Shown: positions 43,206 to 52,603, counted from the stretch's first letter. The stretch is DNA of 64,000 nt from Halioglobus japonicus (GCA_902705825.1 CACSIL010000003.1:100125-164124), one strand, 5' to 3'. Numbers and translations are program-made. Notes: generated by a model from the letters alone, not told the origin.

Positions 43206-44201
43206 TCACGGTTTTTGCCAGCCATAATCATCGGCGTCCAATTCAAGATGGGGGTCTACCTGCTGTGTAACCCGCTGGCGAATCCACGGCAGAACCTGAC
43301 TTAACAGACCCGAACTTCGATACAGCATCGGCACGGTCACCAGAACCGTATCGCCCAGACTATTCAGCTGCAACATATGCTCAGGTCTGTGCGGCGTGGG
43401 CTGGATGACCAGTTGGCCCCAGTCGATGGGCACCGCGTGTCGCGACTGCCACGCCAGCTCATCGGTCAGCGTCATGACTTCCTGCATAAACTGCTCACAG
43501 ATCAGCCGCGCGTTCGCCATATTGCGCGTATTGTTAAATCGCACGACTATGCCGTGGTAGGTGCACGTCGATTCATGCGCCGTAAACGACCACTGGGGCC
43601 GGATCTTCGCGACAGACAGTGGGATTGGTGCCTCGCCCCTGTTATCCGCAGAGAACTGTTCGCAGTGGTGCCTGGCGCAAAATGCCACCAGTATGCCCTG
43701 CTCAAAGGCGTTCTGCTCATACAGGCGGGGGTGACTGAGGATAACCGTTCTGTCAGCGACAGTAATAGCCAGCGACTTCTCTGCGCCGAGTGACAGGCGC
43801 ACCGGAAAGCCCAGCTCGATATCGTCAAGCAGCAGCGGCATCTGGCTGGCGTAGCGGTCTACGCGGACAGACCAGGACATCAGGTGCGGCTGTTGGCGGG
43901 CCTGCTCTCGCGCCAGCTTCGCCTCGGCAAAATAGGCACTGGCCAAACGGGATAGGGCAATGGTGGCAAAGTCACCGCGCAGTTCGCGCGGCGCATCCTG
44001 CAAATATTGTGCAGTGCGCTGAAAACGCGTCAACTGTTCTGCCTCCCGCACGTCCTCGCGCACTTCGCCCCACGCCAGACTGACCAGGCATACGGTAAGC
44101 ATCCCTGCGGACAGTTGTGACACATGCCGGAGTAACCCGCGGCGCAGTCTGCCCCGCCACCCGGGAGGCATGGCTTTCACCGGTTCCGCACCGCTGGCCA
44201 T
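43206..44201 (-). CDS. Hypothetical exported protein
   Basis: A 331-residue product starting at an ATG after GGGGGCGCT. A long basic N-terminus (RGRLRRGLLRHVSQ) leads to a hydrophobic stretch (MLTVCLVSLAWG) fitting a signal peptide. The mature chain has a repeated-looking alpha/beta character, three cysteines (FCARHHCEQF, STCTYHG), and QVDPHLELDADDYGW at the end. No family recognised. It lies at the left flank of the accessory island, divergent from the PhyH gene. Confidence 0.6.
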   Translation of the reverse strand: MASGAEPVKAMPPGWRGRLRRGLLRHVSQLSAGMLTVCLVSLAWGEVREDVREAEQLTRFQRTAQYLQDAPRELRGDFATIALSRLASAYFAEAKLAREQARQQPHLMSWSVRVDRYASQMPLLLDDIELGFPVRLSLGAEKSLAITVADRTVILSHPRLYEQNAFEQGILVAFCARHHCEQFSADNRGEAPIPLSVAKIRPQWSFTAHESTCTYHGIVVRFNNTRNMANARLICEQFMQEVMTLTDELAWQSRHAVPIDWGQLVIQPTPHRPEHMLQLNSLGDTVLVTVPMLYRSSGLLSQVLPWIRQRVTQQVDPHLELDADDYGWQKP

Positions 44202-44263
44202 AGCGCCCCCACACACCAGACATAGGCACAGGGCAAAATATTTAAGTGCTTGTATTCAATCAC

Positions 44264-44322
44264 TTGCGCTACCTGAAGCCCATTCCGGGTTGTCGAGATG
44301 AATTTACCTATTGCGCTACCTG
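44264..44322. repeat. 12-bp direct repeats in the PhyH upstream region
   Basis: TTGCGCTACCTG occurs at 44264-44275 and 44311-44322, 47 bp apart, in the gap between the hypothetical exported protein and the PhyH-like gene. The two copies sit within 150 bases of the start codon and could be operator sites. Confidence 0.45.
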
Positions 44323-44411
44323 GCGCACATCCCGCGGGCGCTGCAGCTTCACTAAATATAGCAATAATGCTAAGTTATTTACTTCGGCAACAGCAATGAG
44401 ATAGGCCATAT

Positions 44412-45185
44412 ATGAGTCAAGCGGCGACCACCCAGCCAGGCGATACCGCCCAGGTCGATAACCAATACCTGCTCACGCCTCAGCAAATACATTTTTTTGA
44501 GACCTTTGGCTTTCTTAAAGTGCCCGGACTCTTCGCCAAAGACATCGATGATATCATCGGTGGTTTCGAGGCGATTTTCGGCGACAAAGAACAACCTGTG
44601 TGGGAAACCAAAGAGGCTCTGCACGGCGATGAACGTCGCATCATCATTCCAGGCTTTATTGAACAGTCTCCCCATCTGGCGCCACTACAACACGACCCAC
44701 GGGTTGTCGGTGTGGTGCGAAGCCTGATTGGCAATGAATATAAATGGGCCAGCAGCGATGGCAACCTTTTTTATTGCGAGAGCTACTGGCACCCGGACAA
44801 CTACGCAGCGCCGCTGCAACACTACCATGTGAAGCTGTCGTTCTATCTCGACGATCTTACCGGAGACAACGGTGCCATTCGCATCATTCCGGGCAGCCAC
44901 TTCCACCAGCAGACCTATGCGCGAACCCTGCGCAAGGACTTCGTGGATTCATCCGCGATCAATGACCGCTATGGCATCGATGGCAGAGACATCCCCTCTT
45001 ACACAGTGCACAGTTCCCCCGGCGATCTTATTATCTGGAACTTTCGCACCATTCACGCCAGCTACAACGGCGGTGAACGGCGGCGCCTGTTCTCGCTAAA
45101 CTTTGGCGAAGTAACCGCCGGGGAGCGCGACGCTCGTCAGGAAATGAACAAGGCCATTCCGCTGAGGAGCGCAACAGGCGACTAA
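44412..45185 (+). CDS. Phytanoyl-CoA dioxygenase (PhyH) family protein
   Basis: A 257-residue Fe(II)/2-oxoglutarate-dependent oxygenase. The C-terminal FRTIHASYNG carries the distal His; the proximal motif lies near HYHVKLSFYLDD, and RIIPGSHFH is typical of PhyH proteins. It probably hydroxylates a small molecule or lipid. It opens the accessory island, 33 bases before the first FkbM methyltransferase, suggesting cotranscription. Confidence 0.82.
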   Translation: MSQAATTQPGDTAQVDNQYLLTPQQIHFFETFGFLKVPGLFAKDIDDIIGGFEAIFGDKEQPVWETKEALHGDERRIIIPGFIEQSPHLAPLQHDPRVVGVVRSLIGNEYKWASSDGNLFYCESYWHPDNYAAPLQHYHVKLSFYLDDLTGDNGAIRIIPGSHFHQQTYARTLRKDFVDSSAINDRYGIDGRDIPSYTVHSSPGDLIIWNFRTIHASYNGGERRRLFSLNFGEVTAGERDARQEMNKAIPLRSATGD

Positions 45186-45218
45186 ACCAGCACTTCTCGC
45201 CTAAGGATTCCCTGCGCC

Positions 45219-45971
45219 ATGCCGCTGAAAATCCCCTCGCCCTACGAGCTCAAGATGGCCTTGATGTACCCTCGCAAGGTGTACATGCGCAAAAAGGAAA
45301 ATCTCGAGCCCGGTTTCTTACTCAGCGCACTGGAACTCCACTACTACAGGCCGGCGTTTTACGCCTGGATGGGTGCAATCACCGCGAACCGGCTGTTATT
45401 GCACGAAGCCAACATTGACGCCAATAGCACAGTGCTTGATGCGGGGGCCTATACCGGAGAATGGGCACAGGAAATCATGGACAGGTATGGGCCTACCATA
45501 CACGCCTTTGAACCCGACCCGCGAAACTTCAAGAAACTGAAAAGACGCAGTGCCAACAACGATCGCCTGATTCCCTATGAGTTTGGCCTGGGCGATAAGA
45601 ACGAAACCGCACAGATGGCGCTGGAGCATCTCGGCTCCTCTATTTTTTCCGATACCAGTGGCAAAAGCGATGTGCCCAGCGCAGAGGTAGAAATCCGCGA
45701 CATTGCCGCTACGTGGCGCGCGTTGGGGCTGGACAGGGTTGATTTGATGAAAATCAATATCGAGGGTGGTGAATTTCCACTGCTCGAGCGAATGATAGAG
45801 ACCGATTTATTAGGGAATGTGGACTGCTTCCTGATTCAGTTTCACGAATGGCACCCTGGCGCCTATCACAGACGCAGAAAAATCAGAAAAGCGTTGCGTA
45901 AAACCCACACCCTGGACTGGGACTACCATTTCGTCTGGGAGAAATGGACTCTGAAAAAAGCACCCGCTTAA
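45219..45971 (+). CDS. FkbM-family methyltransferase
   Basis: A 250-residue SAM-dependent O-methyltransferase of the FkbM type: motif I LDAGAYTGEWAQEI, then IHAFEPDPRNFKKL, and LMKINIEGGEFPLLERM, the family hallmark. It may methylate glycan or polyketide hydroxyls. Its stop overlaps that of a convergent paralogue by two bases; the two proteins share long stretches end to end. Confidence 0.88.
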   Translation: MPLKIPSPYELKMALMYPRKVYMRKKENLEPGFLLSALELHYYRPAFYAWMGAITANRLLLHEANIDANSTVLDAGAYTGEWAQEIMDRYGPTIHAFEPDPRNFKKLKRRSANNDRLIPYEFGLGDKNETAQMALEHLGSSIFSDTSGKSDVPSAEVEIRDIAATWRALGLDRVDLMKINIEGGEFPLLERMIETDLLGNVDCFLIQFHEWHPGAYHRRRKIRKALRKTHTLDWDYHFVWEKWTLKKAPA

Positions 45972-46708
45972 ATGCGTACCCACTTCTCCCAGACAAACGC
46001 GTAATCCCACTCCAGTCGATGCGTCTTCGACAACTCCTTGCGGATTCGCTGCCGCTTGCTGCCCGCTCCGGGGTGCCATTCGTGAAACTGAATCAGAAAG
46101 CAGTCCACATTCTTAAGGAGGTCGGTTTCAATCATCTTTGCCAATAGCGGAAACTCAGCGCCCTCGATATTGATTTTCATCAAATCAATTTTCCCGAGAT
46201 CAAGCTCGCGCCAGACTCTGTCGACGGCCGCTATTTCCACGGCCATTCGAGGCGTGTCAGAGTGGCTACTGCGCTCGTCGCACATGGATGAGCCCAGGCC
46301 GTTCAGCGTGAAATCTACCGTGGCATCTTCATCGCCCAGGCCGTAGGGCATGGGATGTAACTTGGGATTATTGGCGGCTTTTTGTCGCAATCGCTTAAGT
46401 GAATTCGGGTTGGGCTCGAACGCATAGATCACCGGATCATAGCGATCTACCATATGCTGCGCCCAGCTACCGGTGAAGGCCCCGACATCAACAACCACGC
46501 TGTTGGAATCGATGCTGGCCTCGTGCAGCAGGTGCTTATTCACAAAAGTCGCCCCTACAAAGTTAATCAGGGCGCTGCTGTAGTAGTGCAACTCCATCAT
46601 TGTCTTCATGGGCCCACTGGAATTTCTGTACTTCCAGCGCATGTACAGGGTGCGCGGCCACAAAAGTGCCTTCTTTAGCTCGTAACTACTGGGGAGGGTA
46701 CTCGTCAT
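45968..46708 (-). CDS. FkbM-family methyltransferase (paralogue, inverted)
   Basis: A 246-residue paralogue of the neighbouring gene. Both begin with PSPYELK/PSSYELK, share LHEA(N/S)ID, AFEP(D/N)P and INIEG(G/A)EFPLL, and end NVDCFLIQFHEWHPGA then DY-FVWEKW. Start ATG 46708 is set by this alignment; the frame upstream to 46963 is not homologous. Tail-to-tail inversion suggests duplication with inversion. Confidence 0.88.
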   Translation of the reverse strand: MTSTLPSSYELKKALLWPRTLYMRWKYRNSSGPMKTMMELHYYSSALINFVGATFVNKHLLHEASIDSNSVVVDVGAFTGSWAQHMVDRYDPVIYAFEPNPNSLKRLRQKAANNPKLHPMPYGLGDEDATVDFTLNGLGSSMCDERSSHSDTPRMAVEIAAVDRVWRELDLGKIDLMKINIEGAEFPLLAKMIETDLLKNVDCFLIQFHEWHPGAGSKRQRIRKELSKTHRLEWDYAFVWEKWVRI

Positions 46709-46805
46709 AGTGTCTTCAGCAAGCGCAAGCGTAACGGTATTGTTATTGTCGCGATCGTCGGCGATGGTAGTATACCGCACTGCCAATGTCGACCAGAGAG
46801 AAACA

Positions 46806-48770
46806 ATGTCTGTGACTCCATCATCAGTTTTTGATGATAAGCGTTCCCTAGCGATCATTCTGCTCGCTATTCTGCTTTTTTCCTGGTTATCAAGTGTCAA
46901 AGACTCTCTTACAGAGTCACTCAGCACAGCAGAGGAAACGCCTGCTGCGCCACGCCCCAACATCCTTTTGATCGTTGCCGATGACCTCGGCTACGATGAC
47001 ACTTCAGCGCTAAACAGTAACGGCTTGCCGACGCCGAACATCCGGCAGCTGGCGCAGCAGGGCGTGACGTTCAGCAGGCACTATGCGGACTCCACCTGCA
47101 CGCCGAGCCGCATTGCGATACTCAGTGGGCGTTACCCTGAACGCTCAGGTTTCCGCCCGATCGGATCAGAAATACCGGCGGAATTTTCGACTATCGCAGA
47201 GCAATTACAGCTTGCCGGTTACTCAACCAACCTCACAGGCAAATGGCACGCCGGCGAAGAGAGACGCCTGGCCTGGCCAGAGCACAAAGGGTTTGATCAC
47301 TGGTTTGGATTTCTCAACCAGTGGGAACTCGGGGGTGAAATCAATGAAGCCAACAAAGGCCAGATAAAGCCCACCTACCGCAACCCCATGCTGCGCGAAC
47401 AGGGTGGCGAACTGCAAAAGTTTGATGGGCACCTCACCGACATTCTTACAGAGCACACCATCGGGAAAATCGAACAACTGCAGGAAGCGGGACAGCCCTG
47501 GTTTCTCTACCATGCGTTTCTAGCGCCGCATCAACCGATACAACCCGCACCGCGCTACGCAGCGCAGTTTCCCGACACGCCGGAAGGCAAATACACCGCA
47601 CTCGTCACCCAGCTTGACGACGCCGTCGGGCGCATACTCAAAGCGGTCGACAGGGAAAACACGCTGGTTGTATTTGTCAGCGATAATGGCGGCACCAACC
47701 GGGAAAGAAATAACAATTTCCCGTTCTTCGGCAAGAAGAACGAGATGTACGAGGGCGCATTTCGCACGCCTCTGATAATCAGCTGGCCTGAATTCATCCC
47801 CCAGGGAAAAACTATCGATGACATCGTGATGAACGTCGACATCTACCCGACACTACTGGCGGCGGCCAAAGTCCCGCCACCAACTGATCTGGATGGCAGC
47901 AATCTGTGGCCGCTTTTCCTGCACGACAATGCCCTCAAACCGCGCCAGCGAAGCTGGGAAGTCTATGTGGCCAACGTGAATACCCTGAATTTCAGCTTAT
48001 TGTCCGAGTCAGGGAACGCGCGGCTGGCGAGCTTGCAGGGGTTTGCGCCAAGCCTGTTCGATCTGGCCACAGACCCATCAGGTGAAGAAGATATCGCCAG
48101 TGCGCAGCCCGTCGTAGCGGCAGATTTGACCACCGAGTTCTGGCGGGAACACTGGCGCAAAAGCCTGCTGGCGGTTAGGGAAACACCCGGTAGCAACCCT
48201 TCGCAACGCCTGTACGGCGGTTTCGATGCGATGCGCACACCGCACCGCCACGGCTTTGCCATCGGCCTGGAGATCGGGCCATTACCCGATGATCTAGAGC
48301 AATCAGACGACACCCCATTTCACCTGCTGGCCGGGCAGGAGACTATGTGGGACCTGCGCTACATACCCGGCCACGGCCTCGAGTGGCATATGGGGGATAC
48401 GGTTCTCACCGATCCCTACTTCGAACCCACACGCTGCAACGCTATTGTTCTCACCGGCCACTTCCAACCCCGGGGACACCTGACCAAACGCGAGCCCCAG
48501 TCCCGGATAAAACTGTATTCATCGGGGTTTCTGCGCGATGCCAACACCGACATAACCTACAGCCCCGCCGACGACGAGCAGTTGCACACCCCCACGTTTG
48601 TGAACTTCCACGGCACAGCCAGATTTTCCAACATGATGCTGAGTTCCTTCGCCGACAGCTATTCACCGCGTGTGGCACCACAGTTTCTCGATGTGTATGC
48701 CTCCTTGTACCGCGAGCAAAAGCTGATCATGCCCGAGGTCAAAATGATGGATGCCGAACTCTGCAATTGA
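46806..48770 (+). CDS. Membrane-anchored sulfatase
   Basis: A 654-residue type I sulfatase with an N-terminal anchor (LAIILLAILLFSWL). The metal and substrate motifs are present: LIVADDLGYDD, the formylglycine site CTPSR in DSTCTPSRIAILSGRY, and GKWHAG. Cys-type sulfatases need Cys converted to formylglycine by FGE or a radical SAM maturase. After the sulfatase fold, about 170 C-terminal residues (TDPYFEPTRCNAIVLTGHFQ) form an unrecognised extension. It should desulfate a sulfated ester, plausibly an algal or self-made glycan. Confidence 0.88.
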   Translation: MSVTPSSVFDDKRSLAIILLAILLFSWLSSVKDSLTESLSTAEETPAAPRPNILLIVADDLGYDDTSALNSNGLPTPNIRQLAQQGVTFSRHYADSTCTPSRIAILSGRYPERSGFRPIGSEIPAEFSTIAEQLQLAGYSTNLTGKWHAGEERRLAWPEHKGFDHWFGFLNQWELGGEINEANKGQIKPTYRNPMLREQGGELQKFDGHLTDILTEHTIGKIEQLQEAGQPWFLYHAFLAPHQPIQPAPRYAAQFPDTPEGKYTALVTQLDDAVGRILKAVDRENTLVVFVSDNGGTNRERNNNFPFFGKKNEMYEGAFRTPLIISWPEFIPQGKTIDDIVMNVDIYPTLLAAAKVPPPTDLDGSNLWPLFLHDNALKPRQRSWEVYVANVNTLNFSLLSESGNARLASLQGFAPSLFDLATDPSGEEDIASAQPVVAADLTTEFWREHWRKSLLAVRETPGSNPSQRLYGGFDAMRTPHRHGFAIGLEIGPLPDDLEQSDDTPFHLLAGQETMWDLRYIPGHGLEWHMGDTVLTDPYFEPTRCNAIVLTGHFQPRGHLTKREPQSRIKLYSSGFLRDANTDITYSPADDEQLHTPTFVNFHGTARFSNMMLSSFADSYSPRVAPQFLDVYASLYREQKLIMPEVKMMDAELCN

Positions 48771-48876
48771 AGGCGGCACAGGCGGCCGGATAATCGCCGC
48801 CAATGGCGTTGAAATCCGCGAATATCGCCAAAAGTACGTGAAACTGTTCCAGAAATCGCAATTACAGAGACTATTC

Positions 48877-48906
48877 TTGACAGTCTGAGCCCTTAGGTGC
48901 CATTAT
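48877..48906 (+). promoter_or_regulatory. Sigma-70-type promoter before the first radical SAM gene
   Basis: TTGACA (48877-48882) and CATTAT (48901-48906) are separated by 18 bases, close to the bacterial consensus. It lies 33 bases before the ATG at 48939 and would start a unit independent of the sulfatase gene. Confidence 0.65.
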
Positions 48907-48938
48907 TTTTTTGAATTCCTCCGTCTACTGAGCGCAAC

Positions 48939-49985
48939 ATGTTCCTGACCATAGACATCGAGATAACCAATCGATGTAACGCCACCTGCCACTTCTGTCC
49001 TCGCGACGCTACGCCGCACCAGGGCATTATGGATGTCGAGACGTTCGACAAAGCGCTGGCGCGCGCCGTGGAGTACCGCGAGGTCGTTAAGGACGTCTCC
49101 GGTCTGGAGGTCGTGGTCAGCCTGTGCGGCCTCGGAGAGCCTCTTATCAACCGCAATACCGTCTCTTTCGTACAGAAGGTCAAGGCTGCGGGCTTCAGGT
49201 GTTCAATGTCGTCCAATGGCGCACTGCTCACTGAGAAGAAAACGAACGAGCTGCTGGATGCGGGGCTGGACGAGATCTACATCAATATCTCTGATATCGA
49301 AGAAGAGTATGAGCGCATTTACAACCTGCCCTTCGCCACCAGCCGCGACAACATCACGCGTTTTGCAGAACTGGCTAAAGATCGCTGCACCCCGGTCATT
49401 ATTCTCGTTGACCACCGCAATGACAGAGAACATATCAAGGCGATGCAGGCCTTCTGGCGCGAGCGCGGCCTGAAGCAATTCCACGATTACAGCGTCATCA
49501 ATCGCGGCGGCGCACTGTTCGTTGAACATATGCAGTTTGAGCAATACTCCGAAATGGTTCGGGCCCGCAACGACCTGACCGACGGCGGCGCACAACCACT
49601 GTGTGGCGCACCGTGGGGCTTCCTGTTCATCGGCTACGATGGCAACTACTATCTCTGTTGTTCCGACTGGCGCAAGCAGGCCAGCCTTGGCTCAGTTTTC
49701 GATTACAGCTTTCTGCAAGTAACCCGACAAAAGCTTGCCATGGTAGTGAGCAGGGAACCTGTGTGTAAGACCTGTAATCACGATCCAATCAACATGCTCA
49801 CCGAAGAGTTGCGCGCACTGAACCGCGGTGAAGTCACTGAGGAATCGGTCGATGAACTGCGCCAATCCCTGCGCAAAGTCAGCAAGGATATCGATGAAGC
49901 ACTGGGCGAGCTGCTCCGCTACGGCGACGCCCACCCCGAGGGCATGATTGCGGCCGATATCATCCCCGTTGTGGCAACCAGCTAG
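48939..49985 (+). CDS. Radical SAM/SPASM-domain protein
   Basis: A 348-residue radical SAM enzyme. The cluster motif CNATCHFC binds the SAM [4Fe-4S] cluster, and the C-terminal part has extra cysteines (LCGAPWG, LCCSDW, CKTCNHDP) like a SPASM/twitch auxiliary-cluster domain. Such enzymes often modify peptides or sugars. Substrate unknown. It shares its whole length with the gene two positions on, including the extreme C-terminus (IPVVAT). Proximity to a Cys-type sulfatase invites a maturase role, but the motif context differs from known anSMEs. Confidence 0.85.
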   Translation: MFLTIDIEITNRCNATCHFCPRDATPHQGIMDVETFDKALARAVEYREVVKDVSGLEVVVSLCGLGEPLINRNTVSFVQKVKAAGFRCSMSSNGALLTEKKTNELLDAGLDEIYINISDIEEEYERIYNLPFATSRDNITRFAELAKDRCTPVIILVDHRNDREHIKAMQAFWRERGLKQFHDYSVINRGGALFVEHMQFEQYSEMVRARNDLTDGGAQPLCGAPWGFLFIGYDGNYYLCCSDWRKQASLGSVFDYSFLQVTRQKLAMVVSREPVCKTCNHDPINMLTEELRALNRGEVTEESVDELRQSLRKVSKDIDEALGELLRYGDAHPEGMIAADIIPVVATS

Positions 49986-50048
49986 CGGGTTCTAGCCAGC
50001 ATCCATCGCACAGCGCCTGCGCACACCAAACGAGTTGAGTAAGCACAC

Positions 50049-50501
50049 ATGGATGACAGTCGCTGCATAGAAAATCTAATCTACCGCTATGCAGAGCGCA
50101 TCGATAACGGTGACCTCGAAGGTGTGGCGGAGCTATTCCGCGATGCCGAAATCATCTCAACAGCACACAATGTTCGTCGCAGCGGCTATCAGGAAGTATT
50201 GGAGATGTACCAGCTGTCCTGTCGCCTGTACGAAGCGACAGGAACACCGCTGACCAAACACCTGACAACCAATGTGATAATCGAGCTTGATGAGAACGGC
50301 AGCCAGGCCAGCGCCCGCTCCTACTACACGGTCATTCAGGCGACAGACTCACTGCCGCTGCAACCGATCATATCCGGACGCTACCGCGACAGTTTTCACA
50401 AGGTTGAGGGGCAGTGGCGTTTCGCCAGCCGTGAAATGCTTGTCGACCTGATTGGGGATTGTTCAGCCCACCTGTTGTATGACGCAAGCGGGCTTTCATA
50501 G
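50049..50501 (+). CDS. SnoaL/NTF2-like domain protein
   Basis: A 150-residue protein of the NTF2-like cone fold (MDDSRCIENLIYRYAERIDN; VAELFRDAEI; VEGQWRFASREM). SnoaL-type members act as small isomerases, cyclases or dehydratases or as non-catalytic subunits. It sits between two paralogous radical SAM genes, suggesting the three act on one pathway. Substrate unknown. Confidence 0.8.
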   Translation: MDDSRCIENLIYRYAERIDNGDLEGVAELFRDAEIISTAHNVRRSGYQEVLEMYQLSCRLYEATGTPLTKHLTTNVIIELDENGSQASARSYYTVIQATDSLPLQPIISGRYRDSFHKVEGQWRFASREMLVDLIGDCSAHLLYDASGLS

Positions 50502-50580
50502 CAATCCAGCAGGGTCGAAAAGCGCCGGAACTGGTCCACACAAGCAGCATATGCAGCCGCTTTTTCACGACTTTTGCGCC

Positions 50581-50609
50581 TTACTAATTGAATTACAGTC
50601 TACTATACT
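50581..50609 (+). promoter_or_regulatory. Possible promoter before the second radical SAM gene
   Basis: TATACT (50604-50609) is a strong -10-like hexamer with TTACTA (50581-50586) exactly 17 bases upstream as a weak -35. It is 33 bases before the ATG at 50642. Confidence 0.4.
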
Positions 50610-50641
50610 GGCTGGCCGAACAATCGTTCCACGGATAGCTC

Positions 50642-51706
50642 ATGGCAGTAAGCATCAACATCGATATCGAGGCAACCAACCGTTGCAACGCTATTTGTCA
50701 TTTCTGCCCCCGCGATGCCACTCCGCATCAGGGCCATATGACGATGGAGACGTTTGACCAGTCACTGTCTCGCGCTGTTGAATTTCGCGACATGAATCGT
50801 TCCGACAGCATACCCATTGAGGTACGCCCCAATATCTGTGGCCTGGGCGAACCGTTGATCAACCCCAACACCCCGACATTCATTCGCAAGGTTCGCGACG
50901 CCGGCTTCAACTCCTGCGGAATGTCCAGCAATGGCGCGCTGCTCAACAAACAGCGTGGCGATGCCATACTGGAAGCGGGCGTCACCAGCGTCAACATCAA
51001 CATTTCCGATCTCGGCGAAGAATACGAGAGAATCTACAACCTCCCGTACGAGGAAACGCGCGACAATATCGTCCGATTCATTAACGATGCCGGCAGCGAT
51101 TGCGAGGTACAGATCGTTCTGGTGAATCACAGGAAGGACCCAGAGCACACGGCACGCATGGAAAAATTCTGGCGCGGTTACGGCGTCAATCGCTTTATGA
51201 AATACGAGGTCATCAATCGCGGCGGTGCACTGTTTGTCGACCACATGCAATACGAGCAGTTTGCCGAGCGCCGCGCGGCGGAGCGCCTGATGGACGAAAG
51301 CGGCCACAAGTGGGTGTGCCCGGTGCCGTACCTGTCCGTGTTCATCGGCTACGATGGTCTCTACTACCTGTGCTGTTCGGACTGGAAGAAAGAAGCGCCT
51401 ATGGCCAGCGTGTTCGATGCATCGATTCTGGCAATCAGCGAACAGAAGCTGCACCACGTTACCAGCCGCGAACCCGTTTGCCGGTCGTGCAACCACGATC
51501 CGCTGAATGCCGTCACCGACAAACTTCGCGCGGTCAACGCAGGCGATGCTACGCGCGCCGAACTGGAGCAAATGGTAGAAGTCTTTACCGCTGAAAGTTC
51601 CGCTTCGTTCGCCGCTGTTGCCTCTGCCGTAGAGGTTGTTCCACAGGTACGCCTCGACCACCTCGAACCCAAAGGCAAACGCCTTATCCCTGTCATCGCC
51701 ACCTGA
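50642..51706 (+). CDS. Radical SAM/SPASM-domain protein (paralogue)
   Basis: A 354-residue paralogue of the gene at 48939. CNAICHFCPRDATPHQG gives the radical SAM cluster site; the later cysteines VCPVPY, YLCCSDW and CRSCNHDP match those of its partner position by position. INRGGALFVDHMQYEQF and LIPVIAT at the C-terminus are also shared. The two may form a heterodimer or act on related substrates. Confidence 0.85.
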   Translation: MAVSINIDIEATNRCNAICHFCPRDATPHQGHMTMETFDQSLSRAVEFRDMNRSDSIPIEVRPNICGLGEPLINPNTPTFIRKVRDAGFNSCGMSSNGALLNKQRGDAILEAGVTSVNINISDLGEEYERIYNLPYEETRDNIVRFINDAGSDCEVQIVLVNHRKDPEHTARMEKFWRGYGVNRFMKYEVINRGGALFVDHMQYEQFAERRAAERLMDESGHKWVCPVPYLSVFIGYDGLYYLCCSDWKKEAPMASVFDASILAISEQKLHHVTSREPVCRSCNHDPLNAVTDKLRAVNAGDATRAELEQMVEVFTAESSASFAAVASAVEVVPQVRLDHLEPKGKRLIPVIAT

Positions 51707-51742
51707 GATCCTGTACAGACCTACGAGAACTATAAGCTTGCG

Positions 51743-52603
51743 ATGACACCTCCCAGCGAGAAAAAATTCCTCTTCATTCACATCATGAAGACTGGCGGCA
51801 CGTCATTTGCCGACATCATTGGTGAAAATTTCACGGCCGATGAGCGCTACCCCGATGCCTGTATCGAACCGGATGCCGGCATTTTTCGGCACATAGAGGC
51901 CTACCTGTTTGCCCCCGGCCTGGTTGCCGACGTCAACGCACAGCACGGTAAACTCAGGATGGTACGCGGACACATCCCCTATGCCGTTCGCTCGCTCCTG
52001 CACGACTCCTATGTGGCCATGACGCTGCTGCGCGACCCCGTTGAACGCACGCTGTCCTACCTCAAACACTGCCGTCGGTATCATACCGAGCACCAGAATC
52101 TGGAACTGGAAGCGATCTATGAAGACACCTGGTTCAACGCCAGTTTTATTCACAACTACCAGACCAAATTGTTTTCCATGTCCCCCGAGGAAGCGCTGGC
52201 AGAAGATCGCCTGCTGGCCGGAGCACCTGAATTGCCGCCGCGGCGGGAGATAGGCGACGGCACAAACCTCCCGGCAGAGATTGAGGCGTATCGACAAGCC
52301 GGTGGACACGGTCGCATTTCGCTGGAGTGCTTCGCCGCCAGCACGGGCGTTATACAGGTAGACGATAAAAGGCTGTCTATTGCCAAGGAAAACCTTTCGG
52401 CGGTTGAAGTGGTGGGTGTAACCGAACACTATGACCGATTCCTCAACCAGCTCACTGAGAAATATGGCTGGCAGATCGCCAGGATTCCCCATCGCCACGC
52501 CGGGGACGGCGAGGTTGTTTCAGCGGAATTTCAGAAGCGGATAGCCCTCGATAATGCGTACGACATGGCGCTGTATGCACATGCGAAATCGCTCGCCGGC
52601 TGA
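51743..52603 (+). CDS. Sulfotransferase family protein
   Basis: A 286-residue protein with the PAPS loop LFIHIMKTGGTSFAD at about residues 9-23 and LLRDPVERTLSYL in place of the 3'-phosphate site. It belongs to the carbohydrate sulfotransferase-like group. Together with the sulfatase upstream it points to sulfate turnover on a glycan. It is one of two sulfotransferases in the window (the other at 35918) and they share little beyond the loop. Confidence 0.82.
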   Translation: MTPPSEKKFLFIHIMKTGGTSFADIIGENFTADERYPDACIEPDAGIFRHIEAYLFAPGLVADVNAQHGKLRMVRGHIPYAVRSLLHDSYVAMTLLRDPVERTLSYLKHCRRYHTEHQNLELEAIYEDTWFNASFIHNYQTKLFSMSPEEALAEDRLLAGAPELPPRREIGDGTNLPAEIEAYRQAGGHGRISLECFAASTGVIQVDDKRLSIAKENLSAVEVVGVTEHYDRFLNQLTEKYGWQIARIPHRHAGDGEVVSAEFQKRIALDNAYDMALYAHAKSLAG

